Origin: Sorangium cellulosum So ce56
GTDB taxonomy: Bacteria > Myxococcota_A > Polyangia > Polyangiales > Polyangiaceae
Length of the DNA: 64,000 nt
Assembly (NCBI RefSeq): GCF_000067165.1
Contig: NC_010162.1
Location: forward strand, 12,078,501 to 12,142,500
Direction: 5' to 3'
Part shown: piece by piece, positions 1 to 8,991 of the stretch
How positions within the stretch are numbered: position 1 is the first letter of the stretch
Layout: every line of letters begins with the position of its first letter
The notes under the pieces: generated by a model
Told to the model about the DNA's origin: nothing
Seen by the model: only the letters and a program-made list of their open reading frames with translations
The model's database searches: none
Made by a program: the position numbers and the translations under genes

Positions 1-1649
1 GGCGCGCCGTCGGGCGCGCCGCGGCCGTAGAAGAAGTCGAGCGCGTCGTTGTTGATCCAGTAACGGCCCAGGATGATCTCGGCGATCTCGCTGGCCTGGC
101 TCTGCAGGGTCGGGCGGAGCTCGGCCACGATCTCGTCGGCCGTCAGGCCGATGCCGACGTTGTGGAGCGCGAAGACCGGCTGGGCGGCGCCTTCGGGGAT
201 CTCGGGGTTGCCGTCGCCGGTGGGATCGTGGATGGCGACCTGGCCGACCTCGGTGAGCAGCTCCCAGAAGAGCTGCGACGGCGGTATCGGGGGAGGTTGG
301 TCGGAAACCAGGTCGGTGAAGGCCGTCCAGCCGCGCGGGTCGCCGTTCTGGCCGATGGTCACGCCCACCCGGCACGTCCCGCTCAGGCGGAAGTAGCACC
401 CTGTGAAGGGCACGCGCTCGCTATACGTAAGATAAGCCGCCTTGCCCACGATGTGCTCCATCATGAATGGAGGGGTGGACCATACCGTGTTGGAGCCGAC
501 CGGCATGTCTGGACGGTTCTCCTTGCAGGCGGGCGCGTCGGCCTCGATGCACGCCTTCACCTTGGTGGGCAGCTCGCGCAGCGAGATGCGCATATCGATC
601 GTCGGTGAAGGGGCGATGCCGCTGATCTGGAGCTTCTCCGGGTCGGTGAAGTCGAACCGGAGCGGCGCGTCGCCGTCCCGGAGGAACATGTCACCGCCGC
701 CCTTCGAGAGATCGACCCCCGAGACCCTGCGTAGGCCGGACTCGGCGACGACGCGCATCTGGAAGTCGGGCAGGAGGACATCGCTCTTCGTCGTGAACGT
801 CTCATCGTCCCGCACGAGCACGCCTGGATGATCCCCGCTGGGTCCGAGCTTCTCGGACAGCGGCTGGAGATCGACCAGGGCCTCGTAGAGGCTGACAGGT
901 ATCCTCAAGCCATCTGGACTGGCGATGGCCGGGTGTGTGCCGAGCAGCTGCTGCTGGAGGGCGAGGATGAGCTTGGGTATCGGCACGAAGGGGGCCGTCC
1001 GGTTGCTGCGCACGGCCGTCGGATCCGGCTGGACCGCCAGATCGAGGGTGATGCTGTCGGCGAGGACGTCCGCGAAGTCGAACCCGAATGTGCCGGGGGG
1101 GTTCTCCTCGAAGATCGCCTGCAGCCCCTCGAGCGACGTCCCCGTCACATTGGCGTTGGCTGGCGTCATGCTGAGCAGCCGCACCAGCGCGAACTCCGGG
1201 GACGTCTGCCACTCATCCCCGAAGCTCTGGCCGAGCTCGGTGAGCGAGCAGTTATGGCCCGGGTCCGGGCTGTCGTTCTGCCACGAGGTCCCACACGCGT
1301 TCTGGATCTGCTCGAGCGCGTTCCGGAGCAGCCCGGTCGTGTCCACGTCGAGGATCGTGATCTGCTTGGCGCCGTCCTCGCCGAAGACCTGGAGCGCCTT
1401 CTGCTTGTCGAGCTCCAGCACGACCGACGGGAGCTCGGCGTCGTCGATGCGCAGGCGGAACCGGTTCGGCTCGACGATGACCGAGCCGCCGCCTTCGCCG
1501 CCTTCGCCGCCGCCCCCTCCGCCGCCGGCGGCGCCGCTGCCGCCGCCTCCGTCGTCGCCGCACGCGGCGAGCGCGGCGAGCAGCACGAGGGAAACGCCGC
1601 GGAGCGCGGCGCCGCGCCGGGAGGAGAGGGCGAGCGAGAAGTGCGTCAT
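1..1649 (-). CDS. Large putative lipoprotein, 3' end outside window
   Basis: The frame is open from the ATG at 1647-1649 to the window edge, at least 549 codons, so the C-terminus is missing. The product starts with a lipoprotein signal peptide: basic residues, a hydrophobic stretch, and a lipobox ending LAAC with the acceptor Cys at residue 30. A Gly/Ser/Glu linker of about 25 residues follows. The remainder is a soluble, probably extracytoplasmic domain with few cysteines; it ends, as far as seen, in a Trp/Tyr-containing helix (GRYWINNDALDFF). I recognise no catalytic family. Function unknown; lipidation and an outer-envelope location are inferred from the lipobox. A ketopantoate-reductase-like gene lies 214 bp upstream on the same strand. 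Confidence 0.75.
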   Translation of the reverse strand, partial: MTHFSLALSSRRGAALRGVSLVLLAALAACGDDGGGGSGAAGGGGGGGEGGEGGGSVIVEPNRFRLRIDDAELPSVVLELDKQKALQVFGEDGAKQITILDVDTTGLLRNALEQIQNACGTSWQNDSPDPGHNCSLTELGQSFGDEWQTSPEFALVRLLSMTPANANVTGTSLEGLQAIFEENPPGTFGFDFADVLADSITLDLAVQPDPTAVRSNRTAPFVPIPKLILALQQQLLGTHPAIASPDGLRIPVSLYEALVDLQPLSEKLGPSGDHPGVLVRDDETFTTKSDVLLPDFQMRVVAESGLRRVSGVDLSKGGGDMFLRDGDAPLRFDFTDPEKLQISGIAPSPTIDMRISLRELPTKVKACIEADAPACKENRPDMPVGSNTVWSTPPFMMEHIVGKAAYLTYSERVPFTGCYFRLSGTCRVGVTIGQNGDPRGWTAFTDLVSDQPPPIPPSQLFWELLTEVGQVAIHDPTGDGNPEIPEGAAQPVFALHNVGIGLTADEIVAELRPTLQSQASEIAEIILGRYWINNDALDFFYGRGAPDGA

Positions 1650-1863
1650 GCGAGGGTTCCTCGTCGAGGGATCTGTTGGGATCCGCAGGAAGAGACGCCC
1701 GATGCTACCGAACTTCGACGCCACGGCGCGACAAAGAGTTCGTGCAGCGACGGCGCGGTGAGCTCGATCCGCAACGACGCCAGGAGCGCCAGGACACGTG
1801 TCGGTGTCCTCCGGCTGCTCGCCCGCTTGTCGGTCTTCTGTCGCCGAGCTGCTCGGCGCCAGT

Positions 1864-3159
1864 CTATGCGTCCCTGAGATCGCTCTGGACGTTCGCTGCT
1901 GGCAGGGACGGCTCGCCCGATGCGTCCGCCTGTGCGTTCGTCGCGGTCGTCGGCGGCTCGTGCGGCGGAGCCGCGGGCGGCTCGTGCGGCGGGGCCGCGG
2001 GCGGCTCGGCCGGCGTCGCCGGCGGCGGGGGCCGCATGGACGACGGCGCTCCCACGAGCTCGCGCGTCCGGTCGAAGAACGCGCGCAGCAGCGCGAGGCT
2101 CGGCTTGCGCTTGCCCGCCGCGATCGCGAGCACCTCCTCGCGGATCGCGGCGTTGATCGGCGTCGCGATGCCGAGCGCCGCGCCGCGCTCGATGACCTCG
2201 CCGTTCAGGAAGTCGACGGCGGGCGGGCGGCCTCGCTCGATGGCGGCGAGCATCGAGGAGCGCATGCGGCGGAAGCGCGCGCCCACCGCGAGGAGCAGCG
2301 CGTGCTTCGCGAAGAGCCCCGGCGAGCCCACGGCGGAGCGCTCGGCGTCCGTGAGCGCGATCCAGTCGAGGTCGAGCGTCCCTGCGACCTTCTCGAGGCG
2401 CACGCCGAGCGCGCGCGAGACCTGCACGGTCTCGGTCATGATCTCCAGCGCGAGGCGGCGGACGAAGCGGTGCCTGAGCAGCACGCCCAGGCGATCGCCG
2501 CCGACGGTGCCGAGCGACGAGATGGCGCAGTTGATGGCGAGCTTCGACCAGCGCGCGCCGGCGAGGTTGTCCGTCACGGTCGTCGGCCCGATCGCCTCGA
2601 GGATGCGCGCGAGCTCGTCGAGGCGCGGGTCGCTCGCCCCGTCGAGCCGGCCGAGGACGAAGCCGCCGCTCGAGGTGCGGTCGTACACGCCGGGCTCCAC
2701 CATCGAGGCGCCCCACGCGACGATCCCCCCGAAGGTGCGCTCCGGGCCGGCGATGCGCGCGATGCGCTCCTCGCAGAGGCCGTTCTGGAGGCAGATCATG
2801 GCGCCCGTCGGGGCGAGGTGCGCGACCGCGTCCCGCGCGGCCTCCTCGACCTGCGGCGGCTGCGTCGCCAGGAGGATGTAGTCGAAGGGGCGGGTGTCCG
2901 GGCCGAGCTCCCGCACCGCGCGGCCGCCGACCGTGCCAGGGCTCGCCTCGCCGCGCACCCGGAAGCCGATGGCGTTGATGGCGTCCGCGATGAGCGCGTT
3001 CGTCGTGAAGGCGGTGACGTCGTGGCCCTGCTCGAACAGGTACGCGGCGACGATGCCGCCGATCCCGCCGCAGCCGACGACGAGCAGCCGGGGGGCGGAG
3101 GAAGCGGGGGCCACGGGGGTGCCCGGGGCAAGCTCGGCAGGTGAATCGGTGAAGCTCAT
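1864..3159 (-). CDS. panE: Ketopantoate reductase family protein (2-dehydropantoate 2-reductase)
   Basis: A 431-residue protein. Ketopantoate reductase makes pantoate from 2-dehydropantoate with NADPH, in pantothenate/CoA synthesis. The sequence shows a Rossmann GCGGIGG motif at residues 29-35, family-typical segments (LLATQPPQVE, LQNGL, FGGIVAWGA) and the catalytic-lysine region ARWSKLAIN (Lys near 206), followed by the helical C-terminal domain. The ATG at 3159 is chosen because the upstream extension is Arg/Ser/Pro-rich and has no coding character. Unusual: the protein is longer than the usual 300 or so residues owing to a C-terminal Pro/Ala-rich tail with HEPPAAPP repeats. The family contains paralogues of uncertain substrate, so the pantothenate role is likely but not certain. 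Confidence 0.8.
   Translation of the reverse strand: MSFTDSPAELAPGTPVAPASSAPRLLVVGCGGIGGIVAAYLFEQGHDVTAFTTNALIADAINAIGFRVRGEASPGTVGGRAVRELGPDTRPFDYILLATQPPQVEEAARDAVAHLAPTGAMICLQNGLCEERIARIAGPERTFGGIVAWGASMVEPGVYDRTSSGGFVLGRLDGASDPRLDELARILEAIGPTTVTDNLAGARWSKLAINCAISSLGTVGGDRLGVLLRHRFVRRLALEIMTETVQVSRALGVRLEKVAGTLDLDWIALTDAERSAVGSPGLFAKHALLLAVGARFRRMRSSMLAAIERGRPPAVDFLNGEVIERGAALGIATPINAAIREEVLAIAAGKRKPSLALLRAFFDRTRELVGAPSSMRPPPPATPAEPPAAPPHEPPAAPPHEPPTTATNAQADASGEPSLPAANVQSDLRDA
1955..2002. repeat. Two 24-bp tandem copies in the panE tail
   Basis: Two adjacent 24-bp units (1955-1978 and 1979-2002) differ at one base, and a partial third unit follows. They encode the HEPPAAPP repeats in the C-terminal tail of the ketopantoate-reductase-like protein. 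This looks like slippage-generated expansion of a linker. Confidence 0.7.
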
Positions 3160-3369
3160 GAAAGATCCATTACCACCGCTGCGGCGCGGGCTCGATGGGC
3201 TCGAGGGGAGCGGCTGGGGGGACAGGCTGCTCGGACGCGCTGCCGCGGAAGCGGCGGGAGCGACCGTCGGGGGGCTCCGCAGGAGCGCGATGACGGGACG
3301 CGTCGAATTGTGCCGCCTCTGCCGGCGCTCGCGCTGGTGATGTCCCGCCGAGCGGCGTACAAACACGCC

Positions 3370-4539
3370 ATGTCGACCGAGCGATCAGCGCCCGGCTTGC
3401 GGCTCACGAGGCTGGACGTCCGCAACTTCCGCGGCATCGACGAGATCAGCCTCGATCTGCGCGACGCACAGGGGGCGGCGATCGATCTCGTCGTGCTCGC
3501 GGGGGCCAACGGCTCTGGCAAGACGGCGCTGCTGGAGGCGATCCTCCTGCTGCTGCACAGGCCGGAGAAGCTGCCGCGCGATGCGGCGCCCCTCCGAGAG
3601 CAGATCCGCTTCGGAGCCGAGGCCCTGGAGCTCCGGGGGGAGTTTCGTTTCCAGGAGCGCGACGAGCTCGTGGACTTCCATACCGAGCTGCGCGTTGCGC
3701 ACGATACACCTGCAAGATCGGGAAATTTCCTCAGAGCTCACGGCCTCGAGCCTCAGGAGACCCTCCCGGGTTACGGCTGGAGCAGGGATGCTCGGTTCGA
3801 CGCGAATGTGGAGTACTTCTCCGCCCGGCGTGAGCCCGAGGCGCTCGGTGAAGTGGTCAATCCGGGCGGCGCGCGCTCCGACGTCGAGGCGCACCGGCTG
3901 CGCGAGCTGAAGAGGCGCCTCATCAGCGCCTACTATCGCGATCTTCGCGCCCAGGCGCGGCGCGCGAAGCCTGTCACGGAGGCGCCCGCCAACGGGGGAG
4001 CGCGAGCCGCCCAGGACGACGGCCCCTTCGCCCGCCTGCAGCGCCTGTGGGAGCGCTTCAACGGTGCCGGGCAGACGCTCGACGTGATCCCGGTGAGCAA
4101 TGATCCCGGCTCCGGCGACGAGGTGGTCCTCCGGGACGACCGCCCCGTTCCCGAGGACGTGACCAGCCTCGAGATGGCGCGCCGGCTCGCCCCGGCCCGC
4201 CCCGATATCCCGCGCATGGTGCCGCTGGATCGTCTGAGCTCCGGCCAGGTATCCTTGCTCGCGTTCGCTGGTCCGCTTGTCTTCCGGGACGCGCCGACCG
4301 ACGTTCTGCTGATCGACGAGCCCGAGCAGCACCTGCACGTCCAGTGGCAGCGCCTGCTCATACCCGCCTTGCGGGAGCTCTCCCCGACGACGCAGATCCT
4401 CGTCGCGACGCACTCGGAGTCCATCCTGGACTCGGCCTTGAGCTACGAGCGCTTCATCCTCGTCGAGGACGAGGATCCGCGGGCCCATCTGGACGATGAC
4501 GGGGAAGAAGAGCTGCTCGCGGCGACCCCGCCCTCATGA
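3370..4539 (+). CDS. AAA/ABC-type ATPase, PARIS AriA-like
   Basis: A 389-residue soluble ATPase of the AAA_15/AAA_21 (RecF/OLD-like) class. Visible motifs: N-terminal VRNFRGIDE strand typical of these ATPases, Walker A GANGSGKT at 45-52, ABC signature LSSGQ at 289-293, Walker B VLLIDEPEQH (acidic pair 316-317) and the switch histidine in ATHSE near 348. It overlaps the next gene, a DUF4435 protein, by 4 bp (ATGA), so the two are translationally coupled. An AAA_15-type ATPase followed by DUF4435 is the layout of PARIS anti-phage systems, in which AriA holds the AriB nuclease until a phage trigger is sensed. ATG 3370 is preferred; an upstream in-frame ATG at 3310 would add 20 poorly coding residues. 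Several codons are AT-richer than in neighbouring genes, hinting at acquisition. Confidence 0.8.
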   Translation: MSTERSAPGLRLTRLDVRNFRGIDEISLDLRDAQGAAIDLVVLAGANGSGKTALLEAILLLLHRPEKLPRDAAPLREQIRFGAEALELRGEFRFQERDELVDFHTELRVAHDTPARSGNFLRAHGLEPQETLPGYGWSRDARFDANVEYFSARREPEALGEVVNPGGARSDVEAHRLRELKRRLISAYYRDLRAQARRAKPVTEAPANGGARAAQDDGPFARLQRLWERFNGAGQTLDVIPVSNDPGSGDEVVLRDDRPVPEDVTSLEMARRLAPARPDIPRMVPLDRLSSGQVSLLAFAGPLVFRDAPTDVLLIDEPEQHLHVQWQRLLIPALRELSPTTQILVATHSESILDSALSYERFILVEDEDPRAHLDDDGEEELLAATPPS

Positions 4540-5369
4540 AGACCACGCTGCGCGAACTGTACCGGGGTCCGCTCACGGTCTGGGTCGAGGATCGCGTCAC
4601 CCACGCGGTGCTCACCGATGTGTGGGGCGATCCGCAGATCAACGTGCTCGTTGGCGATGGCAAGGCGGGCGTGACGCACATGGTTAACGCAAGCCCGCCC
4701 GGGCTGCATGTCTATGGCGTGGTGGATCGCGATTTCGAGGACGACAACGCGGCCAAGTGGACATCGCCGGGCTGCCGTGTGCTCCGGTTGCCAGCTCACG
4801 AGATCGAGAATCTGCTGCTCGACTTCGATGTCCTGGCATCGCTGTCCGGCAGCGAGCCGGCGGCCCGCATCCGGAAGCTCGCACACGACCACGCGCAGAA
4901 GATGCGGTTCTGGATGATCTGCTGTCGCGTGCTCTGGGACATGCAACGAGATCTGGGCAAGGGCTTCCCCGAGCGTCCGCCGAATCCCACGGGGCTGCAG
5001 AGCCTCGATGAGGTAAAGCGATACCTCGAAAACAGCGCCTACTGGTCCGAGCACGGCGTTGCCTGGCAGCGCTGGCGCCAGGGCGGCGTGCGCTCGCCGT
5101 GGATTGATGCCGCTTGCAACGAGCTCCAGAAACACCTCGACAATGACGAGTGGATCCGTTCGTTCTCGGGCAAGGAGATCTTCCGCTTCCTCCGGTCGAA
5201 TGTCTCGGGTCTCGATCGCACGCCGGCGCGACCCCCGCAGCCGAGCTCATCCGAGCGAGACCTGAACCTGGCCAAGGCGATCGCCCGCATGATGCGGGAG
5301 GTTGGCAGTAGCCCGCCTGTGTTCGTCGAGCTCCGGCAGGTGCTGCGGAAAAAGGCGGGCCTTACCTGA
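4536..5369 (+). CDS. DUF4435 TOPRIM-type nuclease, PARIS AriB-like
   Basis: A 277-residue protein with the DUF4435 pattern. An early beta-strand ends in a conserved acid (VWVEDR, Glu18). The GVVDRDF motif follows (Asp64-x-Asp66), and then HEIENLLL (Glu89/Glu91). The Glu plus DxD arrangement is the TOPRIM catalytic signature, and the later IEN motif is characteristic of DUF4435. In characterised PARIS systems the DUF4435 partner AriB is the toxic effector that cleaves tRNA once released by AriA. Here that role is inferred from motifs and from the 4-bp overlap with the ATPase. The C-terminal half is helical and Trp-rich with no recognised domain. All three acidic catalytic positions are present, so I expect an active enzyme. 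An alternative reading is another ABC-ATPase/TOPRIM (OLD-like) defence pair. Confidence 0.78.
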   Translation: MKTTLRELYRGPLTVWVEDRVTHAVLTDVWGDPQINVLVGDGKAGVTHMVNASPPGLHVYGVVDRDFEDDNAAKWTSPGCRVLRLPAHEIENLLLDFDVLASLSGSEPAARIRKLAHDHAQKMRFWMICCRVLWDMQRDLGKGFPERPPNPTGLQSLDEVKRYLENSAYWSEHGVAWQRWRQGGVRSPWIDAACNELQKHLDNDEWIRSFSGKEIFRFLRSNVSGLDRTPARPPQPSSSERDLNLAKAIARMMREVGSSPPVFVELRQVLRKKAGLT

Positions 5370-5450
5370 GGACCTCGCGGGCTCCCGTGCCCCTCGACCG
5401 CCGCTGCGGCAGCCCACGGCCCCGCCCGATCCGCGTGACTTGCGACCCCC

Positions 5451-6401
5451 TCAATCGACCGGCGCCAGCACCTCGATCGCCTTCGGCTCCAGCGTGACCG
5501 TGATGGGCAGCTTCCCGAGCGGCTCGCCGTCCACGTCGAGGAAGAACGCTTGCTCGACGTCGCGGTTCAGGAGCGTGAGCTCGATGCTGTCGCACTGGAA
5601 GTGGCGCACGTCCGGGTGGCGGATGTGCGAGCCCGTGTACATCCCGGTCGACACGGCCGCGAAGCGGAGGTGGGGCGCGGCGCCCAGGTCGATGACGTCG
5701 AACACGCCGTCGTCGAGCTTCGCCATCGGCGCGAGCTGCATGCCCGCGCCGAAGAAGCGGCCGTTGCAGATGCCCAGCATGCGCGTCGAGATCTCCTCTT
5801 CGCGCCGCTCCCCGCGCAGCGTCGTCACGCAGCGCACCCGGCCGACGCGGCTGCGGACGAGGCCCTGGAGCGAGGCCAGCGTGTAGGCGAGGGTGTTGCC
5901 GAGCACCCGCGACGACTCGTTGACCAGCGAGACCACGATGCCGCTCATCCCCGTGGAGAGGATGTTGACGAAGAACGCGTCGGCCCGCTGGCCGTCGCGC
6001 GTCTCGTAGGAGAGGCGGCCCACGTCGATCTGGCGCGTGTGGCCGCTCGCGATCGCGGTGCAAAAGTTGTCGAGCCGGCGGGTGAGCTTCAGCGTCTTGC
6101 AGAGATCGCTGCCGGTGCCCGCGCCGATGATCCCGAGCCGCGTGCCGGTGGCGCCCCGGTCCCTCGCCTGCATGAGGCCGTTCACCACCTCGCTGATGCT
6201 GCCGTCCCCGCCGACCGCCACGACGGTCTCGCGCCCGCCGAGCGCGGCTTCGCGCGCGAGATCGACGGCGTGGCGCGGGCGATCCGTGCGCACGATGTCG
6301 ACGTCGCCGAGGATGCGGCGGATGGGCGTCAGCATCTCGTCGAAGAGCCTGCCCGTCTTTCCGCCGCTGGACCGGGGGTTCACGATGAGGAGGGGGCGCA
6401 T
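5451..6401 (-). CDS. Diacylglycerol/sphingosine kinase family protein (YegS-like)
   Basis: A 316-residue soluble protein of the DAG-kinase catalytic superfamily, which phosphorylates lipid hydroxyls with ATP. It begins with the family-typical LLIVNPRSSGGKTG strand-turn and has the nucleotide-binding GGDGS motif near residues 64-68, then the GTGSDLCKTL segment and the beta-sandwich C-terminal half (DGVFDVIDLG, DVDGEPLGKLP). The ATG at 6401 places the first motif at the N-terminus as in homologues; the longer open frame upstream is non-coding in character. Convergent with the PARIS-like pair. The exact lipid substrate cannot be told from sequence. Confidence 0.85.
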   Translation of the reverse strand: MRPLLIVNPRSSGGKTGRLFDEMLTPIRRILGDVDIVRTDRPRHAVDLAREAALGGRETVVAVGGDGSISEVVNGLMQARDRGATGTRLGIIGAGTGSDLCKTLKLTRRLDNFCTAIASGHTRQIDVGRLSYETRDGQRADAFFVNILSTGMSGIVVSLVNESSRVLGNTLAYTLASLQGLVRSRVGRVRCVTTLRGERREEEISTRMLGICNGRFFGAGMQLAPMAKLDDGVFDVIDLGAAPHLRFAAVSTGMYTGSHIRHPDVRHFQCDSIELTLLNRDVEQAFFLDVDGEPLGKLPITVTLEPKAIEVLAPVD

Positions 6402-6472
6402 GCTGGCACCGATGCTAGATGCCGCAGGCCGCCCAGGGCGAGGTGTTTTTGTCGCGAGCCGCGCGCCGGCGG

Positions 6473-6811
6473 TCACTGCTTCGTGCAGCCGCAGCCGCAG
6501 TCGTCGCTGAAGTAGCTCCAGCCGGGCTCGCACACGAAGCGGATCCGAGCGCACTCGTCATGGCTCTGCCCGACGTACTTGAGCATCGGGCTGTCGGTCC
6601 CGCAGCCTGACGGGCCGCTCGTGCCCGGCGCGCCGCCGGCGCCGGTCGGCTCGCCCTCCGGGCCCCGCACGCTCCCCGTCTCCGCGCCCTTCGCGCCGTC
6701 GGCCGGCGGAGCTGCCACGGGCGCGCCGCTCGGGGCGCCGCGGCAACCCGTGACGAGCGAGCCGATCAGCACGAGCAGCGATGGCGAGGAGGGGAGGTGT
6801 CGAGTTGGCAT
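6473..6811 (-). CDS. Small Cys-containing lipoprotein
   Basis: A 112-residue protein. A signal peptide ends in the lipobox LVTGC, giving lipidated Cys23. A Pro/Ala/Gly-rich linker follows, then a compact C-terminal module of about 40 residues with a cluster of cysteines ending DCGCGCTKQ, likely disulfide-bonded. No catalytic motif. The start at 6811 is set by the signal peptide; the frame remains open further upstream. Function unknown. Confidence 0.7.
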   Translation of the reverse strand: MPTRHLPSSPSLLVLIGSLVTGCRGAPSGAPVAAPPADGAKGAETGSVRGPEGEPTGAGGAPGTSGPSGCGTDSPMLKYVGQSHDECARIRFVCEPGWSYFSDDCGCGCTKQ

Positions 6812-6874
6812 GAAGGTGGCTCCAGTGGCAGAGACAGGCCCGCTGCGCGGGGCTCGGCGGTGAAGGGGCACCGC

Positions 6875-7888
6875 CTATGCCCTCCCTCGATGGAGCTCCG
6901 AGCGGCGCGTGCCGGCGGGGTGGGAGAGCGCCGCGTCGCTGCCCGTGCTCTCGTCGCGCGGGGCGCGCGCGGCGCCGGCCGGGAGCGCGGCGCCCTGGGC
7001 CTCCTCCTTCTCGGTCTTGGGCAGATCCGCCCCCGTATCGCTGGCATCCTTGGCGCCCGTGCGCTTCCCCTCGGGCGAGCGGTGCTCGATGATGGCGTTG
7101 ATCTCGGCCCCGAGGAGCACCGCCAGCGAGGAGATCCACATCCAGAGGAGGAGGATGATCACGCCGCCCAGCGCGCCGTAGCTCACCTCGTAGCTGCCGA
7201 ACCGGCTCACATAAAAGGAGAAGCCGAGGGACGCGAGGACCCAGATCACGACCGCCACGACCGAGCCCGGGGTGATGAACTTGAACTGCTGCTCGACGTC
7301 GGGGAGCAAGTAATAGAGGGTTGCCAGGACCACCATCACGATGAGCGCCGACACCGGCATGCGCAGCCAGAGGACGAGCGTCGCGAAGGGGCCGAGGTGC
7401 GCGGCGAGCGCCGGCGTGGCGACCGCGAGCGCCGAGGCGATCGTCAGCAGGACGGCGCCGCCGAGCGTGACCAGGAGGGCGATCCCGCGGCGCTTGAGGT
7501 ACGACCGCTTGTCCTCGACGCCATAGGCAGAGTTGAGCGCGTCCATCAGCGCGGTGACGCCGCCCGAGGCGGCCCAGACCGCGCCGAGGGCGCCGACCGT
7601 CAGGAGCGCCGGGCTCTGCCCCCCGGTGAGCGCCTGAAGGCGCTCGCCCAGGATGTTGGCCACGGCGGGCGGGGCCACCTGGTACAATTCGCTCATCAGC
7701 TGCGCGGACTCGGCAGGATCGATGACCAGGCCGGCGAGGGCGACCGCGAAGAGCAGGAACGGGAAGATCGCGAGGACACCGAAGAACGCCAGCGAAGCAG
7801 CGATGGTGTCGATCTTGTCCTTGATACATTCCTGCTTGATGTCGTTCAGGAAATCCTTCCAGGGGATCTCTCTTCCGGGCAGGTGCAT
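6875..7888 (-). CDS. YihY/BrkB family membrane protein
   Basis: A 337-residue integral inner-membrane protein. A short N-terminal segment (IPWKDFLNDIKQE) precedes about six hydrophobic helices, including AASLAFFGVLAIFPFLLF, which carries the family-typical conserved region, and the later WMWISSLAVLLGAEINA stretch, another hallmark of YihY/BrkB proteins. A charged, probably cytoplasmic tail of about 60 residues ends the protein. The ATG at 7888 is chosen because it directly precedes the conserved segment. The molecular function of the family is not settled; the older ribonuclease BN assignment for these proteins was an error. Confidence 0.85.
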   Translation of the reverse strand: MHLPGREIPWKDFLNDIKQECIKDKIDTIAASLAFFGVLAIFPFLLFAVALAGLVIDPAESAQLMSELYQVAPPAVANILGERLQALTGGQSPALLTVGALGAVWAASGGVTALMDALNSAYGVEDKRSYLKRRGIALLVTLGGAVLLTIASALAVATPALAAHLGPFATLVLWLRMPVSALIVMVVLATLYYLLPDVEQQFKFITPGSVVAVVIWVLASLGFSFYVSRFGSYEVSYGALGGVIILLLWMWISSLAVLLGAEINAIIEHRSPEGKRTGAKDASDTGADLPKTEKEEAQGAALPAGAARAPRDESTGSDAALSHPAGTRRSELHRGRA

Positions 7889-8225
7889 GATGGACCTTCG
7901 GTGGGCGCATGGAGCGCTGCTGGGTTCTTCCTGGGGCGGCTCGCGCAGGAGGCGCTGTACGCTGTCATGAAAAGCAACGCGGGTGCCAGGCCTTCGGCTG
8001 CAGCTCCCCGGACAGGTCGGCGATTTTCGCGCGCGGGGCCCCGGCCGAGCGCGGGGGCGGCTCGATCCTCGCGCGTGGCGCGAATTGCCCCACACGGCAG
8101 AACGGCCACGGCGCGAGCGCCCGAGGCCACCTGCCCGGGCGCTCGCGCGTGGCCTCCGGCCGGCGGCGCGGGCGCTCCGCCCCGCGCGGCCGGGCGCTCC
8201 GCCGGCGGCCTGCCGGCGCCGCGAG
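7889..8225. other. 337-bp intergenic stretch, GC-rich stem and short direct repeats
   Basis: No credible gene. It holds two copies of a 12-bp direct repeat (8170-8181 and 8192-8203). Just beyond the stop of the MerR gene there is a GC-only stem of 6 bp with a 5-nt loop (8201-8217). The stem could terminate the MerR transcript but has no T-run. The upstream region of the BrkB gene (7889-8100) shows no promoter I can name. Confidence 0.4.
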
Positions 8226-8945
8226 CTAGCTCATCGCCTTGCCGATGAACTCGTGCAGCTCCGGATCCATCCCGTGCTGGGTCCTCACCGACGGCTCCTG
8301 CCTGTACATCGTGTTGAGCGATCGCTCGATCCCGGGGTTCTTCCCCGTGAACGCGTCGATGAGCTCCCGCATGCGCTTCACGATCTGCTGCACCGGCTCG
8401 CCCTTCGGGTCGGAGCCCTTTTGCATCTCCGCCCGCATGTCGTCGTAGATCTGCTTCCACGCCGACTCGGCCTCACGCATCTTCTCGGGGCCCATCGCGT
8501 CCGCGCGCTGCTTGAGCTCCTCGAGCTGCTCTGGGGTGTAGTATTTCTCGATCATGGTCATCACCTCGATGGTTTGAAGGAGCTGCTCCACAGAGACGTC
8601 CTCTCCCGACCGCAGGACGTGGGCCAGGCCCTCGAGCCGCGCGCAGAGCCGCTGCTCCAGCGCGATCTGCTCGCGCAGCCGCGACAGGTGGAGCTCGACG
8701 GTCTGGAGCGGAGAGAACCCTGGCTGGTCCAGGCACGCGGCGATCTGCTCCAGGCTGAAGCCGAGCTCGCGCAACGACTTGATCTGCTGGAGCCGGGCGA
8801 CGTCGCCCGCCGAGAACATCCGGTGCCCCGACGCGGTGCGATGCGACGGGGCGAGCAGGCCGATCTCCTCGTAATAGTGGAGCGTGCGGACGGAGAGGCC
8901 GGTCTGCCGGGCGAGATCGCCGACTTTCAACGGTGCTGAACGCAT
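8226..8945 (-). CDS. MerR family transcriptional regulator with TipAS-like domain
   Basis: A 239-residue regulator. Residues 1-70 form the MerR winged helix-turn-helix (LKVGDLARQTGLSVRTLHYY, then HRMFSAGDVARLQQI). A dimerisation coiled coil follows, and the C-terminal half (YYTPEQLEELKQR, later helices to the end) resembles the TipAS drug-binding domain of TipA-type regulators. The ATG at 8945 follows a good ribosome-binding site (CAGGGG). A palindrome in a 19-bp-spaced promoter lies about 50 bp upstream, consistent with autoregulation by DNA distortion. Which ligand it senses is unknown. Confidence 0.88.
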   Translation of the reverse strand: MRSAPLKVGDLARQTGLSVRTLHYYEEIGLLAPSHRTASGHRMFSAGDVARLQQIKSLRELGFSLEQIAACLDQPGFSPLQTVELHLSRLREQIALEQRLCARLEGLAHVLRSGEDVSVEQLLQTIEVMTMIEKYYTPEQLEELKQRADAMGPEKMREAESAWKQIYDDMRAEMQKGSDPKGEPVQQIVKRMRELIDAFTGKNPGIERSLNTMYRQEPSVRTQHGMDPELHEFIGKAMS

Positions 8946-8991
8946 GGCGTTACCCCTGTTTCCAGGGCGGGTGAGCACGTCCATGCCCCGG

